From assembly GCA_022560025.1 (NCBI GenBank), contig JAFISE010000055.1, forward strand, positions 123,749 to 187,748: a stretch of 64,000 bases of DNA, written 5' to 3'. The position numbers were made by a program, and so were the translations under genes. Shown in pieces: positions 37,142-48,493 of the stretch (its first letter is position 1; each line of letters starts with the position of its first letter). The notes beneath the pieces are model-generated. The model saw only the letters and a list, made by a program, of their open reading frames with translations, ran no database searches and was not told the DNA's origin. This stretch comes from Stagonosporopsis chrysanthemi. Taxonomy: Eukaryota; Ascomycota; Dothideomycetes; Pleosporales; Didymellaceae.

Positions 37142-39587
37142 TCATCGCCCGAATATTCCACCGCCAACGCTCATACCTAGGCCGCTGCGCTGCGTCAAAG
37201 GTGCTCTCGCGCCAGGCGGTCCTGGAGGCATGGCTGGTGAGCCAGACGCCACACCCCAGCGCTGCGTTGGAGGCTCATGCAGATGGGGCTCAGAATGCGG
37301 TGCAGCTGGGCTCGATAGTATCCCGTATGTCTCTCTACCCAGGATGCCCATGTTGCGTGGATGTGAACCTGGTGTATCGGCGTACGAGGTGTACTCAGTT
37401 GGTGGTCGTTTCATTTGCATGACCGGTGACTCTGATTCTCCTATACGACCGTTTGTGTTATGTGGGTTGGACGATGGAGGGTTAGAGTTGGCCTCGATCG
37501 TCGATGCAGAGCCATTAGGTGCATTAATATCGACAATTCGCCTTTGCCCTGCTGGTGTCTGGTAGCTGGGTAGGCGCGATGGGCCCGGTGCGAAACGAGA
37601 CTCTTGCTGTGAGCGGGTTTCCTGGTGGGATGGGTGTCTTGGATTTGCCCAAGGCGTACTCTCGAGGAATTCGCTCTCGGCGGCTACCTCGTCTGCAGTT
37701 GTCCTCTGATTATAGGTGCGGAATGATGGTGGCGGCGCTGGTAACGTGGGACGTGTTGCGATCTGCAGTGTCGAGTCAGCTGTTAGCCTTTTGCAAATAC
37801 ACTCATCAACATACCTTCATAGCTCGAAGATCCTCGCCAATCTCGCTGGGCCGTGCTGCGCTAATGTCTGGCGCTGCTGGGAATCCGACATATTTGGCTA
37901 CCCCAGAAAGGATAGAGACCTCGAGGTTGTATGCCGTTTGTTGTCTGATCTGGTCGGAACGCTTCTCTGGAAGTTTGATCATATACTCGGTCTCATCGCA
38001 GCCCAGGGACCGCCGGCCGCGTTGCAGCTCGAACACACGTTGGTTACAGTCTGCTACGATCTCTTCTCGCACGTCCCTCACGGTCTGGAAGTATTGGCTG
38101 TGCATCTGGTGCCGTTGAGCAGCTGTGATGATTACCAAATTCTGCTGCTTCAGCTCGAGCAATGTTTTTTCGTAGTCGATCTTCTCAGCTCTTCGGTCGT
38201 CGATGCACTTGATCATTGCAAGGTACTCGGGATGTTGGCAGTCGGGTTGCTTGAGCATTTCGAGCTCTCGTTCGTACTGTGCAATCTGCTCGTCACAAAG
38301 CCTGCTATAGTCAGCAATTGTTGCCTGGTGTTAACAGCGGAAAGGTTTACTTCTCGCGGAAGAGCTTGAACTTCTTCTCAATCTTTGCAAGCTCATCAAT
38401 TGCGCTCTTCTTTTTGGCGACTGGTTTGTAATGTCAGTCACAGCTCGATGCGGTCCTAAAGTTACTTTACCTTCTTCGTCGAGTGCAGCGCTGTCCTCTT
38501 CGTTGTCTTCACCCTCTACATCGCCATCAGCGGTCTCTGTTGTGGCTAGAGCTTCGTTGTAAGCGTAGTTTAAGTCTTCGGCTTTCCGCTTTCCTCTCCT
38601 GCCACCTTTGCGAGGCTTGGTGTGTTTCGCAACCGTAGCTAACTCGCCCACAACTTCTGCGGCAAGATTGGCCTGCCTCTCTTCAAGATCTGCTTCCTCT
38701 TTGGCAAGCTCGTCTAGACGCTCCTCGGCGTGGTCGAGTTCTTCTTCCACGTCGAGACGCTCAGAGCTTTCGATGACATCCTCTGCTGCGCCGTTGTATG
38801 TTGCGATCTTTGCCGAGGCGCTGCGTTTTCGTGCGGGCCCGTCATCATTATCGTCGATAGGCGTGCCTCGCGCGCTCATTCGCTTTCTCTTCTTCCCTGC
38901 CAGCTCCAGGCTTGCAGCTTCCGAAGCAGCTGCCATGGACAGAGCATGCAGGGGGTCTTGGGCGTCGTCTACGTCCTCCATGACCTCATCTTCAGCGAGA
39001 TCTGAAGGGGTAGGTGGGTCGGACTCATCGTGTTCTATGGTCTTGGAGTGTGCCAACTTGCTTGGTGTTCGTGTGTACAGCGCGTCAGAAGCCAATGACG
39101 TATCCGTCACAGTGCGCATGAGCTTTCGCGGTGTTTCTTCAAGGCGTTCGGTCTCGGCTTCGGAATCGTTCTCGTTCAGGTCTGCCGTTGCAATCGGTCG
39201 CGGTGTAGGCTGCTCGGACTCGACGTCGGAGGCGTCACCGAGCTCGCTGAGGCTGCTCGAGCGGTCATCGGGATGGTCATCGAGACCGTCCAGGACCTCG
39301 GCAGCGGCAATTGGGTCAGTTGTAATCATGATCGCAGCTGGTACTCCAGAGATCATGGTCGTCGCGACTGTCGCGGGCCCAGGATGACTGACGGGAGACA
39401 GCTCCTCGACCTCAGGGCGGCGTGTGGGGGTTGTCACAGGCGAGGGTCGTCGCTGCTCGTCCCTCTCCACTGTCGCGCGCGGGGCAGCGTATGTGTCGCT
39501 TGCCGCGCCCCCGTTCGTCAGGTCGTCGTTGGTGGTGGGCGCCATCGTTGCAGCGCCCGTCGTCGTGGCTCCATTGTGGGCGCTCAT
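37142..39587 (-). CDS. Sds3/Dep1-like subunit of Rpd3L histone deacetylase complex
   Basis: Four exons: 39587-38471, 38420-38351, 38304-37815, 37762-37142; 765 residues. Sds3-like proteins bind Sin3 and keep the deacetylase active. Residues 1-370 are acidic, disordered and rich in Ser/Thr-Pro; a coiled coil with E-E-R-L-D-E-L-A-K-E-E lies near 300-330. The Sds3-like core spans exons 2-3: K-F-K-L-F-R-E, R-L-C-D-E-Q, E-L-E-M-L, H-P-E-Y-L and R-R-x-E-K. The C-terminal 200 residues are Pro/Ser-rich and end in a Gly-rich stretch. The upstream in-frame extension to 39923 overlaps the promoter; I chose the ATG giving M-S-A-H-N-G as the first true start. Divergent from Nop12. Confidence 0.88.
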
Positions 39588-40076
39588 AGCACCGAATGCG
39601 CCCCGGCGAGAGGGTGCGTCGAGTCGCAGCCAATGTGATGTAGACCGTGTCTGACCTCTTTGCCAGAGGTCTGCGACGCACGGAGGGCGCGGTGGAGGGC
39701 GTGGGGCGCTGGGCGCTGCACGCGGAGCAGGGTCAAAATCGCAGCGACTGCGCGGGCGTAGAGAGCGGCTTTGGGGGTAGCGCTGGTGGGCACAGGCACT
39801 CCTACGGTTGTGAGGGTCACAGGCAGGTCTGGTGATGCAGGTATTGCTTCGCAGAGCATGTAGGTGTGAGTGGGCAGCGAGCGCAGCTTGCGGTTGCTCA
39901 CCGACCGCGCGAGGACGCACCACTGCCGACCATCATGGGCGACGGCAACCAGGCGGTGACGTTTTCTGCCACACGACCATTGGTCCTCGTGCCAGGTCCC
40001 TTCGAGGTCGGACCCACTGAAACTTTCTGCTTGTGCTTGCTGCGCGTTTGCAAATATCCTCCAACCAAACGTCAAA
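39588..40076. promoter_or_regulatory. Divergent promoter, Sds3-like / NOP12
   Basis: The two start codons face away from each other across 489 bases. The region is GC-rich on its left and contains the sequence GTTTGCAAATATCC near the NOP12 side. No specific factor site is assigned. Confidence 0.5.
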
Positions 40077-41718
40077 ATGGCCAAGTCAAAGGATAAGCAA
40101 ACGAAACAAGCCAAACCGGCCAAGTCGCCCGCCAAACCAGCTCAAACGACATTTGACCCTGTGTTGAGCTCGTTGTTTGCAAGCAGTGTACGTGCGGAAC
40201 TCTTCCAGACATGTAAGATTTGAGACAATTAGCTAATGACATACACAGTTGGGCCCAGTACAAGCACCTCCGAAGCAGCGGTATGAAAAGAAGCTAGAGA
40301 AGCGCCCCAAGGCGCCTATCGAGGAGTCGAGCGAGGAAGACGAGGAGGAGGGAGAGGAGAGCAGTGACGAGGCGGCTGCAGAGGACGAAGACGACGATGA
40401 GGAAGCGTCAGAGAGCGACGATGAATCTTCGGATGAGTCAGACAACGAGGCAGAGTTGGCCAAGTTGCGCGAAGCAGCTCTAGCTGGCGAGCACGACAAG
40501 CCCAGCAAGAAGCGCAAGCGGGCTGGGCAAGAAGAGATCGAGGACAAATTCATGCGCAAGTTGGCGCGTGAAGAAGAGAAGGAAGAAGAAGAGAGGCAAA
40601 AGAAGCGCAAGACAAAAGTGGCAGCAGCTGAGACGAGCGACGAGGACATGAAGGATGCGTCAAAGGCATTGGACACCGAGGCAGACGGCGAAAAGTTCAA
40701 GATCCCACAACACGAGTCTCTAGCCAATTCGGATGGCAAGACGGATGATGAGCTCGAAAAAGCTGCTCGCACAGTCTTCCTCAGCAACGTCTCGTCTGAA
40801 TGCATCAACTCGAAATCCGCAGAGAAGGCACTGAAGAAGCACCTCGAGTCGTTCATCGCAGATCTGGCCGACAACAACCCGCCTCACAAGATCGAGTCGA
40901 TCCGTTTTCGCTCTACAGCATTCTCTAGCTCTCTACCCAAGCGCGCAGCTTTCGCGAAAAAGGAAATCATGGACGCGACCACAAAGTCCACAAACGCTTA
41001 CGCCGTGTACACAACCAAGACTGCCGCCCGCGAAGCTGTCAAGCGGCTCAACGGCTCCGTCCTCCTCGACCGTCATCTGCACGTTGACTGGCTTGCGCAT
41101 CCTACTCAGATCGACAACCGTCGCTGCGTCTTCGTCGGCAATCTACCTTTCGTCGACGACGAGAGCAAGGGTGAGGAGCCCGAAGAGGGCAAGAAAAAGA
41201 AGATCCCTGCAGACATTGAGGAAGGCCTCTGGCAACAGTTCGGCAAGTGCGGCAAGATCGAGAACGTGCGTGTTATTCGTGATGCGCAAACTCGCATTGG
41301 CAAGGGCTTTGCTTACGTCCAGTTCACCGACGAGAACGGTGTTGAGGCTGCTCTCCAGCTCAACGAGAAGAAATTCCCGCCTATGCTCCCGCGCGTCCTC
41401 CGCGTCACACGATGCAGAGCAGAGAAGAAAAAGGATAAGCCCAGAGGCCCCGCACCATCATCAGAGCGAGCGGGTAAGAAGGGCGCATACCAGAAGAAGT
41501 TTTCTGCAGAGGAGAAGTCTCAGCAGGGTCGTGCGAAGGCCATGCTGGGCAAGGGAGGCGCGGCAAAGGCCCGTGAGAAGATCGTCTTCGAGGGTCACCG
41601 TGCGACCGAGGGACAGGGCAAGAGTGGGCTGAAGTTCAAGGGGGCAAACAAGAACAAGAAGGGACCGAACGGGAGAAAGAGCAGAAGTTCGGCGTGGAAG
41701 TCGAGTGAAAAGAAATAG
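40077..41718 (+). CDS. NOP12: Nop12-like nucleolar RNA-binding protein
   Basis: Two exons, 40077-40187 and 40249-41718, separated by a 61-nt intron, give 526 residues. Nop12 acts in pre-25S rRNA processing in the nucleolus. The N terminus is Lys-rich and ends exon 1 with F-D-P-V-L-S-S-L-F-A-S-S, a family signature; an acidic E/D/S tract (about 55-95) and a K-R-K-R-A cluster follow. RRM1 (about 205-325) begins R-T-V-F-L-S-N-V; it contains a long insert between its RNP motifs. RRM2 (about 335-440) begins C-V-F-V-G-N-L-P and has K-G-F-A-Y-V-Q-F. The tail is Lys/Gly-rich. The ATG at 40077 is used because the long second exon itself lacks an ATG start. Confidence 0.92.
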
Positions 41719-42601
41719 ATTCTGTGACCAGCGTAGCTGTTGCAATATGCACTACAAGCAATTCATTGAAAGAGACCGCGACGTTGTGCTTTTGCGAGAT
41801 TACTATTCTTCACCTCAGCCGATACTTTTTCTCCATTACAATTTGGAAAATTGAGTACTTCATAATCAAAATGTACCGTTCGCTGGCAGCCGTCTCCTGG
41901 AACGTCGACGCTGCGATCGTCACGTGGCTGCAAGGACTGTTTGCACCCTACGCCCTGGGCTTTGCTATTGCCACAGACCAAAGAGCGATCATCAGATACT
42001 ATTGATAGATCATTGCACGTGTGTGCCCGAGACGCAATCTCCGAGCAGACAGATCGTGTTGACTGCGCTCAGTGTTGGGCAGCGGAAGTTGGTAGAAGAC
42101 GACGTCGGGTTGCTATTTGGGTCCGCGCGAAGCAACAAGCCTTTGTAGCAGAGCGTGAAATCCAAGATCGAGCCTGTCGTCCGTGGAACGGGAGAAAGCT
42201 TGACAATCGTGGGATGGCAGCACGTTGACGTCGTAAAGGTGGAGCTAGACGCAGGCCGGCGACGGCCAGTGCGAAGCGGCTCTCAGCCCGCTGCTGGACA
42301 TCGAGGAGACTGTCTCATCATCGCGGCAGCACAGCACGAGCGCTCTCCCCACACGGGTGTTTGGTCTTACTCCGCCAAACAATCGCCTTAATAGCTGCTC
42401 GTGCATCCCCTTGCCAGGTGCTGCTCGACGTCGTTCAGGCCTCGGCCAGCTTGCCCCCTGCCAGCCAACCCCTCGAGCGGTAGCAACATCACCTCCGTCT
42501 GCTCCGCCGCGCTCCAGCTCACAGCTATCCATCGCCATCCGCACCCAGCCCAACCACAAACGCAGTCTCGCAGAAGGTGCGCTGCACCGCCCTCCGTCAT
42601 A
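41719..42601. promoter_or_regulatory. NOP12 3' flank and SLA1 promoter/leader
   Basis: About 880 bases between two plus-strand genes. Short ORFs (for example ATG at 41872, 44 codons) have no recognisable features. The last 180 bases are CT-rich, as in many fungal leaders. Confidence 0.45.
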
Positions 42602-45600
42602 ATGGTATTCCTCGGTATATACCGCGCCCTTTACGACTATGTGCCTCAAGGTAGCAACGAGATTGCGCTGACCGAGGGGGACCTGCTGATGGTCCTGGAG
42701 AAGTCGGCTGACGACGACTGGTGGAAGGCCAAGAAGAAGGGCCACAATGAAGAGGAGGAGGAGCCTGAGGGTCTAATTCCAAACAACTACATCGAGGAGG
42801 TACGTTGACAAGGCCCAGACCACCACACGCAGAGCAGCTATTGACGTGCAACTAGGCTTCTCCCGTTTCGCAAGCCAGAGCCCTCTACGACTATACCCGT
42901 CAGACAGACGAAGAGCTCTCGTTTCAGGAGGACGCTCTGCTCGACGTCTATGATATTTCAGATCCAGATTGGTCGCTTGTAGGCTTTGGCGGAGACTACG
43001 GGTTCGCGCCTGCAAATTACATCGACTTGACCAAAGGCGGAGCGCCGCCTGCTGCGGCAGCACCACCACCAGTCACATCTCCGAGCATCCCTCCACCCCG
43101 TCCTGCAGCTCCCGAATCGGACGACGAGCAGGGCCCTCCAACACCAGACAGTCCTCCGCACCAAAGCCCTGCTGAAGCTCTTGCCGGTATTATTCAGAAG
43201 AAGTCTGAGCAGCAAGCGGTTCCGCGCTCGACCATCTCCCCGCCGCCAAACGTGAGCGCCGCCCCTCGCAAACGCGTCCAGTTCACTCCAGAGGAGTCCG
43301 ACGAGGAGATCCCACCACCTCGCTTGCCCAACCGGCCTCCTTCGCAGTCATTTTCGCCCGAGCCACAATATGCTGCAGAGCGCTCGCCTTCACCTGACCG
43401 GATTAGGTCACCTGCAAATCGAAGCGTTACCTTTGACCCGTACGATCCTCCACCGCGCGACAATTCGCCGAACGCACCCCTCTCAGGCTCTGGGTACCAC
43501 CTTTATAACATCTATGAGTATCTGACTCACCCCGGAAAGAACAAGAAGATGCCTGTCACATTGGGCATCAACGTTCCGAGGGGCATGATCATGATCGCGC
43601 CCGAGAAGGCGCGCGATGGAGCACAAGAGGAATGGTCAGCAGATAAGATGTTATATTATTCGCAGGAGGGGAAACACATCTTTATAGAGCTGAAGCAGCC
43701 AAGCAAGAGTGTTGACTTCCACTGCGGAGCCAAGGACACAGCGACGGAGATCATGTCAGCTCTTGGAGAGCTGGCTGGTGCGGCCAAGGGCAATGGTCTG
43801 CGTGAGGTCATAGCTGCCGGTTCGGGGCATTCGAACGTGCAGAGGAAGGGCGTCATGCTCTTCGACTTCATGGCTCAGGGCGACGACGAGGTCACGGTTG
43901 GCCTTGGTGACGAGATTTTGGTTATCGACGATTCTGCCAGTGATGAGTGGTGGAAGGTCCGACGGCTGAAGAACAACAAAGAGGGTGTTGTTCCTGCTAA
44001 CTATGTTGAAATTACAGAAACGGCCCCTCTCTCAAGTGTCGCGCGATCTGGAACGAACGCTGGCCGATCAGTTGTGGACCAAAACAGACGGGAGGAAGAG
44101 GAGGCAGCCCGTCAAGCTGCGAGACGAGACAGGCCAAGGAGTGATGCACGGAGTGATCAGGTAGGACCCGGTCTGCCTTTACCCGCCCGTGGTTCTAGTC
44201 TTTCACAAACAAGCTCTGACCATCGTCGTACTTCACAGAGATCAAGCATGCGCGAAGGCTCCGCGAAAGACTCGAAGTCGTCGTCATCTAAGTCATCATC
44301 CTCAAAGTCTACATCCAAGCCAAGTAAGTGTGCCCTCGATGCTACCCTTACCTTGCTAAACAAATTCCAGACCCCGCGAAAATACGTACGTGGACCGACC
44401 GATCGGGCTCATTCAAGGTTGAAGCCCAGTTTCTTCTTCTCAAGGAAGGAAAGATTCATTTGCATAAAGTCAATGGCGTCAAGATCGCTGTGCCCGTTAC
44501 GAAGATGTCTGTGGAAGACCTGGAGTATATTGAAAACGTGACAGGTGAATCGTTGGACGACGACAAGCCACTCTCTGAGATCAAGAGGAGGAGCACGATC
44601 CGCGCGAACGACCGAGCTGCTGCTTCATCTCCCGGAATATCGGTCCAGAAGAAGCCAAGCTACGACTGGTTTGACTTCTTCCTGAAGTGCGGCGTTAACC
44701 CTCAGATCTGTGAGCGTTATGCTCAAGCATTTGAAAAGGATCAGATGGGTGAAGAGAACCTGCCCGACATCACTCCTGCGCTACTGCGCACACTGGGATT
44801 GAAGGAAGGCGATATCCTCCGAGTCACAAAACACATAGATGCCACGTACAACCGCAGTTCTGGCGAAGCTGGCGCCGAGGGCGGTGCTGGAGGCTTGTTT
44901 TCTGGCCCCGGTGGTACATTACGCAACAACACTCGGAAGGGCCGCCCTGCTCCACCTGTCGAGACCAACAACGAGATCGATCCCAAAGCGTTCGAGCAGA
45001 AGTCCGACGATGCAGTCAAGAAGCCAGCAGATGCGACGAAGACGCCACTGGCATCTGCGCCTGTTCCAGAGAAGAAATCTGACGGAGCTGACGGATTTGA
45101 TGATAATGCATGGGACGTCAAGCCAGCGAGATCGACTCCATCAGCACCTGCACCCGCTGCTTCACCGCCTCCAGCTCAGACAGCGCCGCCCGCACCGAAG
45201 CCGCCTGCTCTCACAGGCTCAATGAACGACCTCTCTCTTCTGGACATGCCTGCACTCAAGCCCGAGGAGCTGCCAAAGGCACCCGAGCCGGCTCCAGCTC
45301 CCGCCGCAACGCAGGCTCCCGCGCCTGCGCCAGCACCTGCTCAACAACCACAACCTACAGGGGCAACCATGTCTTTGTTCGAACAAGTTGCAGCCATCAA
45401 GGCACTAACCCAGCCTCAGAATATGGCACCACCAAGGCCGCGGCCACAGGCTCCTCAACAGTCAGGACCAGGTGGCCTCATCGCACCTCCACCGCAGCGG
45501 GCATCTTCTGCGCCGCAGAACCCACTACAGAACAGTGCTTTCGGTCCTCCGCCAGCTCTTATGCCGCAGCTTACTGGCTATCAAGGCAACCCAAACATGC

Positions 45601-46257
45601 CTCAGATGGGTCCTCCAGGGCAGGGTATGAACGGCCAGCAACACATGATGAACATGCAGCCAATGCAACAGCAAATGACAGGCTTCCCGCAGCAGAATCC
45701 TGGCTTCAACAACTTCCAGCAGAATGCACTCATGCCACAACCGACCGGTTTCCAACAGCCACAGAACGGCTATGCACAATTTCAGCAGCCCCAGCCTACA
45801 GGATTCCAGCAGCCAATGCAGACTGGGTACGGTCAGCAAGGCTTCCAGCAAGGCTTTGGCAACGGCAGCCCCTTTGCGGACCCACCACGGGCACCATTCC
45901 AGCCTCAGCCCACAGGATTCAACAGTTTTCAGCCATCGCCCCTGAATCCCCAAGCCACAGGTATCAACCAGTTCCTCCCTCCTGCCATTCAGCCTCAGCC
46001 TACCGGCTTTGGACAGAGCCCGCCGCCTATGCCGCCTATGCCACCGATGCCTTCCATGCCCACAGCACAGCCGTTGGTACCACAGAAGACTGGTCCCGCT
46101 CCCCCCGTTCGATTTGGAACACAGGCAGCGAAGAAGTTGACACCACAGCCAACAGGCAAGGCCAGTCTTGCCAATGCCAGTAAGTCGCCACTATTGTATC
46201 TCAATTGCACCGAAACTAAAATGTTACCTAGCCCCTCAAAATCCATTCGGCTTCTAG
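42602..46257 (+). CDS. SLA1: Sla1, actin-patch endocytic adaptor
   Basis: Four exons: 42602-42799, 42856-44323, 44371-46179, 46232-46257; 1166 residues. Sla1 links cargo, clathrin and the Las17/Arp2/3 machinery at endocytic patches. Two SH3 domains lie in the first 130 residues (A-L-Y-D-Y-V and A-L-Y-D-Y-T), a third at about 420-480 (M-L-F-D-F to P-A-N-Y-V-E-I), SHD1 (R-T-W-T-D to Y-I-E-N-V), a SAM-like SHD2 (W-F-D-F-F-L-K-C-G onward), then Pro/Ala/Gln-rich sequence with repeated P-Q-x-T-G units, the substrate motif type bound by Pan1/End3. The last exon is only 26 bases but gives the conserved ending N-P-F-G-F, an EH-domain ligand; it is easily missed. Myosin I, another patch component, is in the same window. 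Confidence 0.94.
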
Positions 46258-47521
46258 TGTTCTGATCACACTCCAAGCGCCCGTAATTGCGAAAGGAGTC
46301 TGGATCGTTGGGTGTCCTTACTGCACATACGCATGTACATAATTTTATCAGACACCCTGCTTGCGCCTGAAAGAATTGGTAGAGTGGGGTAACATTTTAT
46401 TGTCTTAAAGCGGCATCCGCTGTTTTAGTGTTTGTTTTCGAGTTCGTGCTTGCTTTTCTCGAAGTGTTAGGCTTGTTGTAATCCGCATTCGGGGCATTTG
46501 AGTTGGGGCTGAGCTTTGATATTTGGAAGACGGTAGCTTGGGGCTGAAGAACACGAATTGTAACCATAATCGGACCTTCTCTCAAAAACCACGCAGCACT
46601 TCTCCCTAACAAGTTCATTGACGGCCATCTTTAACAAGTGCATATTTTCAGCGCATCCCACTGCATCGACGCGCAGCTAACAAAGCGCCGTGTGACAGCT
46701 GTCATGCTTACTGTGCGACCCGTGTCCTTCACCCCTGCGGCCCCAAGCTTTTGCCAAGCAGAGCTTAGCAGCACATCTTCGCATCGGTGGTGGGGCTAAC
46801 GTGGCTCAACCGTCCCATCTCGCCTTAGCTGACGAAGCGTCTGCGCCGCAAACGTCGAGTTCCACCCGTCGCGTTGCGCGCACTTGTGCGCCTGGGCGAC
46901 TGCGCAATCCTCACAGAGGATCCTAGCCAGCTCGGCACTTCCTCGCACGAGCAGCGCAGAGTTTGAGAACAGTGCCAGCCACACCCCGGGCGCCACGCGT
47001 GCTGACGTATCCGAAGCTATTTGCGCCAATAAGGGTAGGGCAAGCCGCTGGGATGGCCTGTGGCTAATGCGATGTGCCTCAAGTGACCGGCTGGGCCTAG
47101 AAGTGCGGGCTCCGCTTTACTTGGGTGGTGGCAGCTGAGCGAGCGGGTTTAAAGCGCGTGGACTCCCCCCTTTGACTTAATCCACTTGTTGTCCTCCAGC
47201 TCCGGACTTGATCTGCCCTCCAGCCGCAGATAATCCTCGTCGTCGCATCGCATCGCTTTTGAGACATCTTTAACGGACTGACGCGCAACGTCTGTGCAAC
47301 GCAACACCCCTAAGCCTTTCCGCCCAGCCATTGCAAAGCTTGGCTTCGGAGCCATCCCCGCTGCGTCAATTTCTAGCTGCGTGAACGAACGCGGCGTATC
47401 CATATCTAGTCGACGTTAACCTGCTGCTGCCAAAGACCTCGAGTCCCTTGTCGCACGCTTTTGTCGCAGACGCAAGACATTTCCACCACCCGTCGCATTC
47501 CCAGTCGAACGATTCCTCACG
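46258..47521. other. Long intergenic region, nothing recognised
   Basis: About 1.26 kb. Apparent ORFs (46796-47029 and 47149-47403 minus; 46884-47138 plus) have no family signature. The final 350 bases are pyrimidine-rich and likely include the leader of the CYSTM gene. Confidence 0.45.
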
Positions 47522-47864
47522 ATGTCAGCCCAAGGCTACTACAACCAGCAGCCCCAATACCCGCAGCAGTCATATGGCCCTCCGCAGGGGCAGATGAAGT
47601 GAGCCGAGTCCCCAAAATGTTTGTCAGCGACATATACTGACTTCCACAAGCTACGGGCCCCCGCAAGGAGGATACCAGCAAGGCCCGCCAATGCAGCAGC
47701 CCATGCAGTACCAGCAGCCCATGTATCAGCAAGGCCCGCCCCCGAAGCAGAAGAAGGACAGAGGCTGTCTTGCGGCGTGTCTGGCGACGCTGTGCTGTTG
47801 TTTCGTGTGCGAGGAGGGGTGTGAGTGCTGTGTCGACATTTGCGAGTGCTGCGCAGATTGCTGA
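47522..47864 (+). CDS. Small cysteine-rich CYSTM-type protein
   Basis: Two exons, 47522-47598 and 47651-47864, give 96 residues. The N terminus is Gln/Pro/Tyr/Gly-rich (repeated Q-Q-P and Y-G-P-P-Q), followed by K-Q-K-K-D-R and a cysteine-packed C terminus C-L-A-A-C-L-A-T-L-C-C-C-F-V-C ... ending C-A-D-C. This layout is typical of CYSTM proteins, tail-anchored stress-associated membrane modules. The 52-nt intron starts GTGAGC and ends CACAAG; splicing forms N-Y-G-P-P. Without splicing the first frame stops immediately (TGA) after M-K. Too short and broken for standard ORF detection, so easily overlooked. Confidence 0.85.
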
Positions 47865-48374
47865 GAGCGCGCGCGCGTTGTGCAAGCACGATGAAAGAGT
47901 GAAGGGATCAAACTTGGGGGTCTTGCTTTTGGTTTGTTGTTGGGTGTTGGGCGGATAAGAGCGGATATACCTGGCGTTTGTGTCTGCCCTCATTAACGAC
48001 TTTGTTTCCTTACCTTTTCAATATGTGAACACAAACTACTTTATTTCAAGTTCACATCACCAATTCGAGTTTCGTACTGCATACTCGTCAGCACAGCCCG
48101 TCCACAGCAGCATACACAGAATCGCGCGCCGACTGATCGCAGTGCCACTTGAGCATCAGACATCATCGTATCGAACGCCGTGTCCAAACGGAGAGATGAC
48201 TTACTTAGCGCGCAATACTGTTATATAATATGTCACTCCCTGCAAAACAAAGCTATTTCCTCGTGTTGCTAACACCGTTCTACGGCTACTTACTCGTGTA
48301 ACTTGCAACACCATAGGTAAAGCTCGTCATACTTTGTCCCCTACCTAACATTAGGTAAAAACAAAAGGCAAAAT
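47865..48374. other. Intergenic with short palindrome
   Basis: No gene. At 48342-48357 lies TACCTAACATTAGGTA, a perfect 7-bp inverted repeat around CA, just beyond the 3' end of the 5S rRNA gene. Its role is unknown. Confidence 0.5.
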
Positions 48375-48493
48375 ACATACAACAGCGGGTATTCGCTAGT
48401 GGTCACCCACCTAACTACTAATCCGCCGGTACGTTGCTTAAATAGGGCTGAGCGAACGGGAAGCCTTGGTTTCAACGTCCTATGGTCGTATGT
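48375..48493 (-). rRNA. 5S ribosomal RNA gene (dispersed copy)
   Basis: The minus-strand sequence is 119 bases, begins ACATACGACCATA and ends TGTTGTATGT; the two ends pair perfectly over nine positions (stem I, one G-U). Conserved internal parts include GCTTCCCG, CGCTCAGCC, TTTAAGCAACG and GGATTAGTAGTT then GGTGGGTGACCAC and GCGAAT. A TTTT run at 48373-48370 is a good Pol III terminator. Dispersed single 5S genes are normal in filamentous ascomycetes. A few positions deviate from the consensus I remember (CCGTTCG for CCGTCCG, TTAGGTGG for TTGGGTGG, CACTAGCGAATACC), so it may be a minor variant or a decaying copy. Confidence 0.88.

Noticed and set aside
36646..37167. 173-codon minus-strand frame in the 36 kb intergenic region
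   Set aside because: Overlaps the 3' end of the Sds3-like gene, has no motif and no start context; treated as chance.
38608..39387. 259-codon plus-strand frame opposite the Sds3-like gene
   Set aside because: Serine-rich antisense of an acidic region.
40233..40877. 214-codon minus-strand frame opposite NOP12
   Set aside because: Ser-rich antisense of the acidic tract; no motif.
45110..46183. 357-codon alternative frame within Sla1 exon 3
   Set aside because: Repetitive Ser/Thr/Ala/Arg composition from shifted Pro/Gln-rich repeats; shadow of the real Sla1 frame.
47149..47403. 84-codon minus-strand frame before the CYSTM gene
   Set aside because: Overlaps the likely promoter of the CYSTM gene and shows no family motif; probably chance.
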